Below, one piece after another: positions 33,569 through 42,540 of a DNA stretch of 64,000 nucleotides (positions within the stretch are counted from its first letter, which is position 1; every line of letters begins with the position of its first letter). This DNA comes from Ardenticatenaceae bacterium (GTDB lineage Bacteria; Chloroflexota; Anaerolineae; Promineifilales; Promineifilaceae): contig JACKBS010000005.1 of the NCBI GenBank assembly GCA_020634435.1, positions 930,001-994,000 on the forward strand. The letters are read 5' to 3'. A program made the position numbers and the translations under genes. Below the pieces are notes generated by a model. The model saw only the letters and a list, made by a program, of their open reading frames with translations, made no database searches and was not told the origin of the DNA.

Positions 33569-35083
33569 CTAGTTGATGGGGAGTTTAAACGTGAAGGTGC
33601 TGCCGACGTTTTCTTCGCTCTGTACGGTGATCTCGCCGTCGTGGGCTTCGATCAGGCTCTTGACGATGGCCAGCCCCAAGCCGGTGCCGATGGCCAGATG
33701 GCGATGACCCTTTACGCGGCTGTAGCGGTCGAAGATGGTAGGCAGTTCATCGGCGGGAATGCCGTAGCCATTGTCTGTTACTTCAAAGATAGCGAAACGG
33801 CCGTTTACTTCCGTCTTCACCGAGACAAGGCCACCTTCTGGCGTGTACTTGAGCGCGTTGGAGATCAGGTTCAGAATCACACGGCGAATCTTGCTCATAT
33901 CCGCCTTCACCATAATCGGCGATGGAATCTGATCGTAGTTGAGGGTGATGTTCTTTTCCAGCGCCTGGGTTTCGAGAGATTCTGTCGTGTTTTTCACCAG
34001 CAGCGCCAGATCAAAGCTGGAGGTTTCTAGCAAAATGGGCACGCCAGATTGCAGCTTTTCCAGTTCCAGAATGTTGTTCACGATTTCCAAAAGCGTGTCC
34101 TGGCTGTTCAAAATCACCTTGGCGATTTTTGTCTGCTGCTCACGCGTCAATTCACGGTCGCGCAAAATGCTGCCATAGCCGCGAATGCTGGTGAGCGGTG
34201 TGCGCATGTCATGAGTCAGCACGGCCAGGAAGGAATCTTTCTCTTTGTGCAGCGCTTCCAGCATATGGTTGGCGTCGGCCAAGGCCTGGGTACGCAGCGT
34301 CACCATCTCTTCCAGCTTCTCCATCTGCTTTTTGGCATTGTTCACTGTTACCCGGAAGGAGTACGCTGATAAGATGATGGGCAGTACAAATATGGCCAAT
34401 CCCAGCAGACCAAATTGAACGACGGCCAGGGTAATCAACCCCCCGCCGATGCTCATTACCAAAACGTTCATGGGGATGGCCCAGCGGTTCTCGCGCCACA
34501 CTTCTTTGGGCTTTACGCCATTAGCCAGACAAATGATGATAGCCAGCAACCAAAAATTGACCTGATCACCAATGGTAGCGCCAATAAACCACGGGATGGC
34601 GTCGAGTACAAAATTGCCAGTTCCGATGAGTTGCCGGACAAACACAAAAACGACGCCAGCGATAAATATTGAAATCGCGTGGATGCCGCTGTTAACGCCT
34701 AACCGTTCCCATTCATGATGCCAATCCCGGTTTTTGGGCCGAAGGCTGAGCAACCACAGCCCTAATTCGGCAATGGCCGCGGCCATACCGGCGGCCACCG
34801 GCCCATACAGGCCAGCAACGGCAAAGCTAATGGCGCCACTAACCGAAACGCTAACGTTGCCGCCCACCAGATAGGTCATGGTGCTTTGGGTGGCGATAGC
34901 AAAGAACAACAGGAGAAGGAGGATGGACGGATTTTCGTACTGGGGGAATAAAATGAGGCCCCCGACTACGATGACGAGACCTAACAATGACAAGACAGCA
35001 GAGTAAAGCTGGCGTGTATTGCTCGCGGTTACCTGCCGTGCGGGAACTTCTCTCTCGTCTGTTTCATCAAGTGCAGCGCTCAT
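33569..35083 (-). CDS. membrane sensor histidine kinase
   Basis: A 504-aa kinase. Residues 27-242 hold about eight membrane helices resembling integral-membrane sensor domains (MASE1-like, not certain). A coiled-coil (245-285) leads into HisKA with phospho-acceptor His291 ('THDMRTPLTSIRGYG'), then the HATPase domain with N box 'LNLISNALKYTPEGG', 'DNGYGIP' and 'GTGLGLAIVKSL'. No response regulator is adjacent, so it is an orphan kinase; its signal is unknown, possibly a small membrane-soluble ligand (inference). Confidence 0.9.
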   Translation of the reverse strand: MSAALDETDEREVPARQVTASNTRQLYSAVLSLLGLVIVVGGLILFPQYENPSILLLLLFFAIATQSTMTYLVGGNVSVSVSGAISFAVAGLYGPVAAGMAAAIAELGLWLLSLRPKNRDWHHEWERLGVNSGIHAISIFIAGVVFVFVRQLIGTGNFVLDAIPWFIGATIGDQVNFWLLAIIICLANGVKPKEVWRENRWAIPMNVLVMSIGGGLITLAVVQFGLLGLAIFVLPIILSAYSFRVTVNNAKKQMEKLEEMVTLRTQALADANHMLEALHKEKDSFLAVLTHDMRTPLTSIRGYGSILRDRELTREQQTKIAKVILNSQDTLLEIVNNILELEKLQSGVPILLETSSFDLALLVKNTTESLETQALEKNITLNYDQIPSPIMVKADMSKIRRVILNLISNALKYTPEGGLVSVKTEVNGRFAIFEVTDNGYGIPADELPTIFDRYSRVKGHRHLAIGTGLGLAIVKSLIEAHDGEITVQSEENVGSTFTFKLPIN

Positions 35084-35316
35084 TTCCCGCTAACTGTAAA
35101 TGATTTTGGTATTGATAGACATAGGAAAAAGAGGGGGCTAAGGTAGTACTGGGATAAAGAAAGGGTGAAACAAATTATTTTATGAATGGATTGGGTGAGT
35201 TTTACGGCCGTATGCCCCAATTTATGCCCTGGTCCAATGGACAGGTGCTACAATTACTGGTACAACTATAATTAGTTTGATAGTTGTTTTGTTTAAAATA
35301 AAAGGAGCAAAAACCG

Positions 35317-35787
35317 ATGAGAAATCTGACGGCTATGATTAATGAATGGTTTCCCGCAGAAGAAGCGAACGCCCACTGCGACGGTCCTTGCGGGGTTTAC
35401 GATCCAGCTGACGCACGTATCAAAGCCGAAGCTGTGCTTTCGATGACAAAAAAGATTCTGGCCCTGTCGCCGCCCGCAGATGGGGATGCCAAAGCGTGGG
35501 CTTCTTACCTGAACACCATGTCTCGCTACATTGCTATTAAGGAAGAACAGGCCCAAAAAGCCAAGCACGAACTGCTCGTTTTGTGGACCGACTATTTCAA
35601 GCCGGTTCATCTGGAAAAATACCCCGACCTGCACACAACTTTCTGGCATGCAGCCAAACTGTGCTCCTCCTGCAAGGTGGAAGTTAACCTGGAGCATGCG
35701 CAAGAGCTGATGGCTACGGTAGAGGAGATTCACAAAATCTTCTGGGCTACCAAGGGCCGCGATGTTGAGTATTACACCGCCAGCTAA
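35317..35787 (+). CDS. sodN: nickel superoxide dismutase precursor
   Basis: A 156-aa Ni-SOD, which converts superoxide to peroxide and oxygen. The nickel hook is intact: His20, Cys21 and Cys25 in 'HCDGPCGVYDP'. The 19 residues before His20 must be removed by a protease to free the His amino group that binds nickel, and that protease gene follows directly. AAAGGAG precedes the ATG at 35317. A TATAAT is found at 35267-35272 but without a convincing -35. A strong terminator follows the gene. Confidence 0.95.
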   Translation: MRNLTAMINEWFPAEEANAHCDGPCGVYDPADARIKAEAVLSMTKKILALSPPADGDAKAWASYLNTMSRYIAIKEEQAQKAKHELLVLWTDYFKPVHLEKYPDLHTTFWHAAKLCSSCKVEVNLEHAQELMATVEEIHKIFWATKGRDVEYYTAS

Positions 35788-35810
35788 TGGCATTTGACGA
35801 GTGACATGCA

Positions 35811-35846
35811 ACGCCGACTGTCTGACTAGACAGTCGGCGTTTTTTC
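35811..35846 (+). terminator. terminator between sodN and its protease gene
   Basis: Perfect 13-bp stem ACGCCGACTGTCT / AGACAGTCGGCGT with loop GACT, followed by TTTTTCT. The protease ATG lies only six bases beyond the T-run. Confidence 0.9.
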
Positions 35847-35851
35847 TATGG

Positions 35852-36214
35852 ATGAACGACAAGCCACTGCCAGTTGCCTCTATTTTTAGCTACGCCCGGC
35901 TGCTTTGGCCACGCTGGCAGCGCCGCCGGGTGCACGGCCGTTCCATGGAACCCACTCTCCCCGACGGCACTACTGTTCTGCTGGATACGGCCGCTTATCG
36001 CCACGCCGATCCACAGGCCGGCGACATCGCGCTAGCCCAGCATCCCTACGAGCCAAACAACAAGATGATCAAGCGCATAACGGCCGTTACCGAAGACGGC
36101 CGTTATTTTTTACGGGGCGATAATCCCAATGCGACTGAAACGACTGACAGTCGCAGTTTTGGTACTGTGCCACGCAGTCATATTTTGGCCAGGATCACCT
36201 ATCGTTTCTCCTGA
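35852..36214 (+). CDS. sodX: Ni-SOD maturation protease (S26 signal-peptidase-like)
   Basis: A 120-aa S26-family serine protease. Nucleophile Ser31 is in 'VHGRSMEPTL' and general-base Lys74 in 'NNKMIKRITAV'; 'RGDNP..TTDSR.FG' is the closing family motif. In Ni-SOD gene pairs this protease trims the SodN leader before His1. It has no strong membrane anchor, unlike LepB, in line with SodX. The ATG at 35852 has no ribosome site and follows a terminator, so expression probably needs read-through or a very short leader. Two ACGGCCGT copies lie within 30 bases here, encoding 'TAV' and 'GR'. Confidence 0.88.
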   Translation: MNDKPLPVASIFSYARLLWPRWQRRRVHGRSMEPTLPDGTTVLLDTAAYRHADPQAGDIALAQHPYEPNNKMIKRITAVTEDGRYFLRGDNPNATETTDSRSFGTVPRSHILARITYRFS

Positions 36215-36270
36215 TTTTCCACCTGAAATAGAGCTGTAAAAGCGGCCGTTTTCCCCATCTGTAAAAAGAA

Positions 36271-36299
36271 TTGACAAAGCAGTTTAGTGTGGCTAGAAT
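36271..36299 (+). promoter_or_regulatory. sigma70-type promoter for the ferredoxin gene
   Basis: TTGACA (36271-36276) and TAGAAT (36294-36299), spacing 17. The untranslated leader would be about 180 bases; it shows no known riboswitch pattern. Confidence 0.75.
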
Positions 36300-36484
36300 G
36301 AACCCATTGACCCTCCCGTCAATTAACAATTGGAAATCGACCACCATTCTCGTTTGGGTTGGGAAACAGTCAAAAAAGCCAATCCTGCATCCCGTAATTG
36401 GCCGCTAGAACCACCGGGTTGATTTCTCAAAAAAACGGCCGATTACATACCAACAAAACCTTCTGTTTAAGCAAGGAGAGATTT

Positions 36485-36892
36485 ATGACTCATATAGTGA
36501 CCCGTTTATGTTTGCGCGACACGGCTTGCGTAGATGTATGTCCGGTAGAATGTATGGTCTTGGGGAAGCCCGAAGAGCAATGGCCCTGGCTGTACATCGA
36601 TCCCGACACTTGCATCGACTGCGGCGCTTGTGTTCCCGAATGCCCCTACGAAGCTATCTTCCCAGAAGAAGAAGTTCCGTTCGATTATGAAGCTGCTGCT
36701 GGTGTTTGGATTGCCAACACCAAGGCGCTTTTGCCTGACGGCGCTCCTTTGTCCGGTGAAGTAGATGGCCATCAGGTTAACGTGAAGAATGCCAAGCAAC
36801 TTTCTGGCGGCGAAATTTTGGACCTCACTGAAGACATTCCCTTTAACTACGATTTCTACTCTGAAGGACCAGGCTACGACGCCCTCGATTAA
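36485..36892 (+). CDS. 7Fe/8Fe-type ferredoxin with C-terminal extension
   Basis: A 135-aa electron carrier. Two cluster motifs are visible: the first has Cys9, then 'ACVDVCPVECM' (the spacing resembles 3Fe-4S/7Fe ferredoxins), and the second is 'CIDCGACVPECPYEAI'. An acidic 70-residue extension follows. AAGGAGAG lies before the ATG 36485. Its partner is not encoded nearby. Terminator at 36905. Confidence 0.9.
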   Translation: MTHIVTRLCLRDTACVDVCPVECMVLGKPEEQWPWLYIDPDTCIDCGACVPECPYEAIFPEEEVPFDYEAAAGVWIANTKALLPDGAPLSGEVDGHQVNVKNAKQLSGGEILDLTEDIPFNYDFYSEGPGYDALD

Positions 36893-36904
36893 TTTTAATG
36901 AGTA

Positions 36905-36937
36905 AGACCTGCTGCAATTACAGCAGGTCTTTCTTTT
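36905..36937 (+). terminator. intrinsic terminator
   Basis: Stem AGACCTGCTG / CAGCAGGTCT, loop CAATTA, then TTCTTTT. Confidence 0.9.
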
Positions 36938-37023
36938 AAAAAGCCGAATTAGCTTTCTGGCGCGTAATTGCAAAGGAGCTGATTCGGTTTTTTTGTCTTT
37001 TCGATATTTGAGACGAGGTAATT

Positions 37024-38457
37024 ATGAGCGACTACCGTGTGGAAAAAGATTCTTTAGGCGAAGTGCATGTTCCTGCTAACGCCTATTGGGGAGCGCAAAC
37101 GCAGCGAGCCATTCTAAACTTCCCCATCACTGGCCTCAAACCGTACCCGGCTTTTGTCTGGTCGATGGCCGTCATTAAGCGTGCTGCCGCAGAAGTAAAT
37201 GCTGATCTGGGCTTGTTCAAGGACAAAGAGGTTGGCGACAAGACTGTTTCTGGTGATGCTATGGCGCAGGCGATCATGATGGCGGCTGATGAAGTGCTAG
37301 ACGGCCGTTTTGCCGATCAATTCGTCGTAGACCCTATTCAGGCCGGGGCTGGCACCAGCCACAATATGAACATCAACGAGGTAATCTCTAATCGCGCCAA
37401 CGAGCACCTGGGATATGGCCTGGGTGTCGCCCCCAAGCCCGTGAACCCCAACGACCATGTCAACATGGCTCAATCCACCAACGACACCATCCCGACGGCC
37501 ATTCGCCTCGGCTGCTTGTGGCGGCTGGATGAACTGCTGGCCACGCTGCAAAATCTGGCTGATTCCTTCCATGCCAAAGCAGTTGATTTTGATGATGTGT
37601 TAAAAAGCGGCCGTACGCATTTGCAAGATGCGGTGCCGGTGCGTTTGGGCCAGGAATTTGGCGCTTATGCCCGCGCCGTCGAGCGCGATCGGGAAAAAAT
37701 CGCCCAGGCTGGCGAAGGACTGCGCCGTTTGGGCATCGGTGGTACGGCCACCGGCACGGGGCTAAATGCCCACACCGAGTACCATCGCCGTATGGTGGCT
37801 ACCCTTGGCCGCCTGACCGGACTGGAACTGTACGAATCGGACAATTTGTTTGAGTCGATGCAAAGCATGGCCGATGCGGTTCACTTTAGCGGTGCGCTGC
37901 GCACGCTGGCACAGGACCTCACCCGCATTGCCAACGATTTCCGCCTCCTTTCCTCCGGTCCCAGCACCGGGCTGGACGAGATTCGCCTGCCTGCCGTGCA
38001 GCCGGGTTCATCCATCATGCCCGGCAAGGTAAACCCGGTGTTGGCCGAGATGCTAAACATGGCTATGTTCCAGGTAATGGGCAACGACCTGACCGTGATG
38101 ATGAGCGGCCAGGCGGGCCAGTTGGAACTGAATGTGATGATGCCCATCATCGCCTACAACCTGTTCCAAAGCATGGACGTGATTATCAACGCGGTGAATG
38201 CGTTCAATGAAAAATGCGTGGTAGGCTTGAAGTCCAATCCAGAAAAAGCCACCGGCTGGCTGGCCAAGAATGCCATTCTCGTCACGGCGCTGAATCCAGT
38301 GATTGGTTACTTGAAGGGTGCCGAAGTGGCCAAGGAAGCGATGGCTACCAACCGCACCGTGCGCGAAGTGGTGATCGAGAAGGGTTACCTGGACGCAGAA
38401 GAGGCCGACCGTTTGCTGAACGTTCGGGCCCTCACGGATGGTGGCATTCAGAAGTAA
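37024..38457 (+). CDS. fumC: class II fumarase / aspartase family lyase
   Basis: A 477-aa lyase of the fumarase C/aspartase superfamily. Family signature 'GSSIMPGKVNP', substrate-site strands 'AGTSHNMNINEVISNRA' and 'GRTHLQDAVPVRLGQEF', and the C-terminal 'VTALNPVIGYLKGAEVAKE' are present. Fumarases and aspartases differ in few residues; 'SGRTHLQDA' and 'NPVIGYLKG' fit fumarase (TCA cycle, fumarate to malate) slightly better, but aspartate ammonia-lyase activity is possible. Terminator downstream at 38481. Confidence 0.8.
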   Translation: MSDYRVEKDSLGEVHVPANAYWGAQTQRAILNFPITGLKPYPAFVWSMAVIKRAAAEVNADLGLFKDKEVGDKTVSGDAMAQAIMMAADEVLDGRFADQFVVDPIQAGAGTSHNMNINEVISNRANEHLGYGLGVAPKPVNPNDHVNMAQSTNDTIPTAIRLGCLWRLDELLATLQNLADSFHAKAVDFDDVLKSGRTHLQDAVPVRLGQEFGAYARAVERDREKIAQAGEGLRRLGIGGTATGTGLNAHTEYHRRMVATLGRLTGLELYESDNLFESMQSMADAVHFSGALRTLAQDLTRIANDFRLLSSGPSTGLDEIRLPAVQPGSSIMPGKVNPVLAEMLNMAMFQVMGNDLTVMMSGQAGQLELNVMMPIIAYNLFQSMDVIINAVNAFNEKCVVGLKSNPEKATGWLAKNAILVTALNPVIGYLKGAEVAKEAMATNRTVREVVIEKGYLDAEEADRLLNVRALTDGGIQK

Positions 38458-38480
38458 CAGATTTTTCGTTCAATTGATGA

Positions 38481-38515
38481 AAGGGTCGCAAATACAGCGG
38501 CCCTTTTATTTTCCC
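38481..38515 (+). terminator. intrinsic terminator
   Basis: Stem AAGGGTCGC / GCGGCCCTT with one mismatch, followed by TTATTTT. Confidence 0.75.
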
Positions 38516-38524
38516 TTGTGACCA

Positions 38525-38953
38525 ATGCTAACGATTGAACGGCCGTTGCTCGAAGAACTCCTCAACCATTTGCAGGCGTGTTATCCGCAGGAAGGATGTG
38601 GGCTGCTGGCTGGTAATGAGGCGACGGGGGTGGTAACGGCCGTTTACCCCATCGAAAACAGCCTGCATAGCCCAACGGCATACCGGATGGACCCTACCCA
38701 ACAAGTCCAGGCGATGCTGTCGTTGGAAGAGCGTGGCTGGCAGATGCTGGCCATTTACCACTCCCATCCCCAAGGTCCAGAACTCCCCTCTGCTACGGAT
38801 GTGGTCCTGGCAATGTACCCGGACGCGCTTCACGTCATTGTGTCGCTGCAAGACCGTGCCGCGCCTATGGTGCGAACTTTTCGCATTGTTGGGCAAGATG
38901 TTGTTGAGCAATCAATGAGGGTTGTGCAACCATCTGATGAAAATTGTGTTTAA
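38525..38953 (+). CDS. JAMM/MPN+ (M67) metallopeptidase
   Basis: A 142-aa prokaryotic JAB1/MPN protease. All zinc-site residues are present: Glu23 ('PQEGCGLLAG') and 'HSHPQGPELPSATD' giving His79, His81, Ser89 and Asp92. In bacteria such single-domain enzymes cleave ubiquitin-like or sulfur-carrier fusions (for example CysO-cysteine by Mec), but no ThiS/MoaD-like or cysM gene is adjacent. The ATG 38525 has no clear ribosome site. Confidence 0.88.
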   Translation: MLTIERPLLEELLNHLQACYPQEGCGLLAGNEATGVVTAVYPIENSLHSPTAYRMDPTQQVQAMLSLEERGWQMLAIYHSHPQGPELPSATDVVLAMYPDALHVIVSLQDRAAPMVRTFRIVGQDVVEQSMRVVQPSDENCV

Positions 38954-39209
38954 TACGGGTGTAACAAAACAAAGCGGGTTTTCCGCCGGAAGAGTAAAAA
39001 TCGAGCAGAGGGGCAAAGAAAATCCTACTATTTCTAAACTGAAGGACTGTTTCTGGATCCCCACAAAAAGTTTAAAATTCAGGAAACAGTTCAGCCGAAA
39101 CGCAAGGCTCTCTTTAACGGTAAAAGCGTTGTGGCGCAAGCCTCATCTCTGCGAATCTCTGTCTGACAACAAGATACCGAATTAGAAAATACGGAGAGGA
39201 ACAAAACAG

Positions 39210-39893
39210 ATGATAATTTTTTATTTTCTCATAGCGGCAGTTATTGGTTATCTGTGCGGGGCTATTCCGTTTGGCTACCTTTACGTACGCCTGGTGAAGG
39301 GAGAAGACATCCGCACCATTGGCAGCGGCCGTACCGGCGGAACCAACTCTTTGCGGGCCGCTGGTCTGGGGGTTGGGCTGGCCACCTCCTTTAGCGATGT
39401 AGGTAAAGGTGCCCTGGGCATTATTTTGTCTCGCTGGTTGCTGGCCAACCAGGTGGCTCCAGATATATTGCCCTGGATGCTGGCGACGGCTGGTGTCATG
39501 TCGGTGATTGGGCATAACTGGTCTGTGTTTATGGGCTGGCGCGGCGGCGCGGGTACAGGGCCAAATGTGGGCTGGGGTACGGCGCTGTGGTGGCCTATGC
39601 TGCCTATCGCCATTGTGGTGATGGTCGGTATGTTGCTAGGCATTGGCATGGCTTCCGTGGCATCGCTGACAATGGGGGCCATTATCGCCGTGGTTTTCCT
39701 GATTTTGTATCTTGCGGGCGTATCCCCGTTTGATGGCACCCTGGCTTATGTCGTTGGGGGGCTGGTGGCATTTGCCATTGTGGCCTGGGCGCTGCGGCCC
39801 AACATCAAGCGGCTGCTCAACGGCACCGAGCGGGTAGTCGGCCCTCGTGCGCGTCGCCTTAAACGAATGCAAGAAGCGAAGAATGATAATTAA
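39210..39893 (+). CDS. PlsY-like acyl-phosphate:glycerol-3-phosphate acyltransferase
   Basis: A 227-aa integral membrane protein with about six helices. PlsY motifs are visible in divergent form: 'GSGRTGGTNSLRAAG' (usual GSGNxGATN), 'GHNWSVFMGWRGGAGTG' (usual GHxxPVFxxFKGGKG). PlsY makes lysophosphatidate from acyl-phosphate supplied by PlsX, and plsX occurs about 19 kb away in this window. The Arg/Gly replacements leave open a related function. GGAGAGGA precedes the ATG. The 256 bases upstream hold no gene. Confidence 0.8.
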   Translation: MIIFYFLIAAVIGYLCGAIPFGYLYVRLVKGEDIRTIGSGRTGGTNSLRAAGLGVGLATSFSDVGKGALGIILSRWLLANQVAPDILPWMLATAGVMSVIGHNWSVFMGWRGGAGTGPNVGWGTALWWPMLPIAIVVMVGMLLGIGMASVASLTMGAIIAVVFLILYLAGVSPFDGTLAYVVGGLVAFAIVAWALRPNIKRLLNGTERVVGPRARRLKRMQEAKNDN

Positions 39894-39945
39894 GTAATTG
39901 GGTAATTCGGTAATTTTTATTGAAACTACCGAATTACCCAATTAC
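39894..39945. repeat. convergent-gap repeat, TAATTGGGTAATT family, copy 3
   Basis: Perfect 19-bp arms GTAATTGGGTAATTCGGTA (39894-39912) and its complement (39927-39945). It begins right after the PlsY-like stop codon and ends eight bases before the stop of the convergent binding-protein gene. Confidence 0.9.
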
Positions 39946-39952
39946 CTCCCTT

Positions 39953-42352
39953 TTATCCCCCACCTTTTGTCAAAACTTCATAGTGCATTAAACCCATCGC
40001 ATCGATCTGCACGTTGTTGACGCTGTTGACGGAGATGGCGATGCGTGGCTCTTGCAGCAGGTCCAGCGTGGGAAAATCCTGCGCCCAAAGCTGCTGAATG
40101 TCGCCATAGATGGCCAGGCGAACGGCCGGATCGGTTTCCTCATCGGCGGCCTGGATGAAGGCGGTCATGGTAGCGCTTTCGTAGTTGGGGCAGAAAGTGG
40201 CGCTGGTGACAAAGATGTCGGTCCAGGCGCTGGGGTCGGGGTAATCTACGGGACGGCCAGGGCTGGGCCAACCCAGCAGGTAGACGGGCAGGTTGCATTC
40301 ACCCACCTGGCCGATAAATTGTTCGAATGGGGCACCCGTCAGCGTGACCTGAAAGACGCCAGTTTCTTCGAGCTGGCTTTGCAGGGCGGCGGCATAGGCG
40401 GCTTCTACGGGACTGTAACGGCCGTCATCCACATACCACAGCTCAATTTCTAACGGCACCGTCTGGCTGTACCCCTCTTCCAGCAAGAGCGAGCGAGCCA
40501 GCGGCAGGTTCCGCTGCGGCAGTACGGGCAGATGGCCCGGCACTGTATCGGGGATGGGGCTGTAGAGCGGCAAACGACTGCCGCTAAAGACGCCGCTGGC
40601 CAACGCGTTGCGGTCTACCGAAAGGGCAAACGCCTGGCGCACTTTGGCGCTGTCCCACGGTTCCTGCTCCTCATTAAAAACGATGTAGCTTTTGAACGCT
40701 GCGGGACCCGTCCACCCTTTGTAGTCGGGCAGACCGTCGCTGTTGCTGTCGGTGGTTTGCAGGGCGGTGAAGTCGCTGTAGGGTAGACCTGTCCAGGCAA
40801 TGTCGATGGATTGGAATTCTTCGAGAGAGCGGCGCATAACGGCCGTATCGTTCTGAAAACGAATCAAAATATTCTCAAACGCCGGGGTGGGGCGACCGGG
40901 CCATTCCGGGTTGGCGCGCAGGCGCATCTGCTCGCCCGGCGTCCAGCTGACGATGGTGTAGGGGCCTAGCCCCCCGCAACTGCTCAAATCGTCCTGAACT
41001 TCGCTGTAGCACTCGTTGCTGATGGGGAAGTAGGGCGGTGTGGCCAGCAGGCTGTAGAAAGTGGCGTCTGGCTCTTGTAAGACAAATTTTACCGTGAATT
41101 GATCAATGACCTGCACGGCATCTTCATCGGCAAAACCGTCGTCGTTGCTGTCTTTTAGGTAGCCATTGACCCAAAAGTTGCCCAGGCTGCGTGCCCGATC
41201 GATGGACCATTTCACATCTTCAGCGGTGAACTCGCTGCCATCGGGGAAGCTGAGCCCGCGCCGCAGAGAGATGGTGTATTCCAGCTTGTTTTCCGAAATA
41301 ATGGGCGGACTGCTGGCCAGCAGTGGCTCTAGCGTATTGTCGGCGGTAAAGCCGTACAGGCCGCTCATCGTGTTGATTTTGAGTTCCCAACTGGTGAGGT
41401 TGGAGAAGCGTGCCGCCGGGTCCATATCGCTAGGATTGCCGACCACGCCAATGACCATCTCGTTGGGTGAGGCGACCACGCGGGGTTCGCCTGGGGTGAG
41501 CGTGTCGGAGGGCAGCAGCCAGGCGACGGTGAGGCGGTCAATATTGCCAGCGGTTTTTACGGCCGTAATTGCCTCATTCAACCGGTCCACCAGCTTGGTG
41601 TTGCTGGCGGATACGGCGATGCCGTATGCTTTCTGGCTGATCCACGCCTCGCGGCCGTTGCCACCGACCACCTTGAGCTGATCGCTGTAGGTCTGGCTGA
41701 AATAGTCGGCTACGTAGCTGTCGGTGATAACGGCCGTTAACGACTCATCCACCAGCGCTTGCAGGGCTTCCACGCTGTTGCTGTAGCCGTTGCGCAAATC
41801 GGCCTCGTTCACGCCGACGAGGGTGCGGGCGACCTGTTCGGCCTCGCTGTTTTGCACCACGCCGACGGCCATGCCGGGCTGCACGTCGCGGTAGCTGTTC
41901 AGGCGATCCTCATCGGCCAGCACCACCAGCACCTGGCCCACTTCCAGATAGGGCTGGGTGTAAGCGATGCCGGGCGTTGGCTCGTCGGGGATGACCAAGC
42001 GCGACATGGCCGCGTCAAAGTCACGACCGGGCGTGTTGGCCAGGTTTTCCAGTACGCCTTCAGCGGGCGTGACCACAAATTCATAATCCAGGTTGGTCTC
42101 AACGGCGATGTTTTCCATGAGGCGGCTAACAAAACCGTCAAGGTCGCCAAACTGATCAAACTTGGTAAACGGGGGCAGCGGGGCGTCGGTAGCGATGACG
42201 ATAAAATCTTGCTGGCTGGGTGGCAGGCTGGCTTCTTCGGTAGCGACGGTGGTGGGAGTAGGCGGGAGGGGAGTAACGGCCGTTTCTTCTCCATCACCCC
42301 CGCAGGCCACCAGCAGCAAAACAGTTGTAAGCAAAACCAATAGTCGTTTCAT
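39953..42352 (-). CDS. lipoprotein fusing two solute-binding-protein families (SBP_3 + SBP_5)
   Basis: A 799-aa secreted lipoprotein. After the lipobox ('LLLVACGG', Cys17) and an acidic/Pro linker, residues about 45-295 match the family-3 (amino-acid type) binding fold: 'IATDAPLPPF', 'DGFVSRLMENIAVE', 'GRDFDAAMSRL', 'TAVITDSYVADYF'. Residues about 310-795 match family-5 (oligopeptide/DppA type): 'FTAEDVKWSIDRA', 'GPYTIVSWTPGEQMRLRANPEW', 'VRQAFALSVDRNALA'. No permease or ATPase genes are nearby, so the partner is unknown; a sensory role is possible. ATG 42350-42352 is chosen because the upstream hexamers predict a nearly leaderless mRNA. Confidence 0.85.
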   Translation of the reverse strand: MKRLLVLLTTVLLLVACGGDGEETAVTPLPPTPTTVATEEASLPPSQQDFIVIATDAPLPPFTKFDQFGDLDGFVSRLMENIAVETNLDYEFVVTPAEGVLENLANTPGRDFDAAMSRLVIPDEPTPGIAYTQPYLEVGQVLVVLADEDRLNSYRDVQPGMAVGVVQNSEAEQVARTLVGVNEADLRNGYSNSVEALQALVDESLTAVITDSYVADYFSQTYSDQLKVVGGNGREAWISQKAYGIAVSASNTKLVDRLNEAITAVKTAGNIDRLTVAWLLPSDTLTPGEPRVVASPNEMVIGVVGNPSDMDPAARFSNLTSWELKINTMSGLYGFTADNTLEPLLASSPPIISENKLEYTISLRRGLSFPDGSEFTAEDVKWSIDRARSLGNFWVNGYLKDSNDDGFADEDAVQVIDQFTVKFVLQEPDATFYSLLATPPYFPISNECYSEVQDDLSSCGGLGPYTIVSWTPGEQMRLRANPEWPGRPTPAFENILIRFQNDTAVMRRSLEEFQSIDIAWTGLPYSDFTALQTTDSNSDGLPDYKGWTGPAAFKSYIVFNEEQEPWDSAKVRQAFALSVDRNALASGVFSGSRLPLYSPIPDTVPGHLPVLPQRNLPLARSLLLEEGYSQTVPLEIELWYVDDGRYSPVEAAYAAALQSQLEETGVFQVTLTGAPFEQFIGQVGECNLPVYLLGWPSPGRPVDYPDPSAWTDIFVTSATFCPNYESATMTAFIQAADEETDPAVRLAIYGDIQQLWAQDFPTLDLLQEPRIAISVNSVNNVQIDAMGLMHYEVLTKGGG

Positions 42353-42389
42353 GACGGGGGAGTATAACAACTGGCGGGTGCCTGACAAG
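42273..42389. repeat. 117-bp direct repeat, copy 1 (promoter plus signal peptide)
   Basis: Identical to 44640-44756 except for one base (42302 G, 44669 A). It spans the promoter, start codon and first 26 codons of the double binding protein. Confidence 0.95.
42361..42388 (-). promoter_or_regulatory. promoter giving a near-leaderless transcript
   Basis: On the minus strand TTGTCA (42383-42388) and TATACT (42361-42366) are 16 bases apart, and the ATG begins only 8 bases after the -10. No ribosome site is present. Confidence 0.65.
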
Positions 42390-42540
42390 GCGTGGGCAAG
42401 TGTTTGGCGGCTTCTTTCAGCAGTTGATTAAAATCCTTTCCCGTGGCATTATCGGTCAAACCACATGGGTGAAGCTCTTCAGTTAGGGCAGTACTAAATG
42501 CGCAGATGCAGATTGGTTTTATTGGAGCGTAGAGCGAAGT

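Noticed and set aside
35238..35272. Complete promoter for sodN
   Set aside because: TATAAT at 35267-35272 is good, but the nearest TTGACA-like box (TGGACA, 35238-35243) is 23 bases away, too far for a standard promoter.
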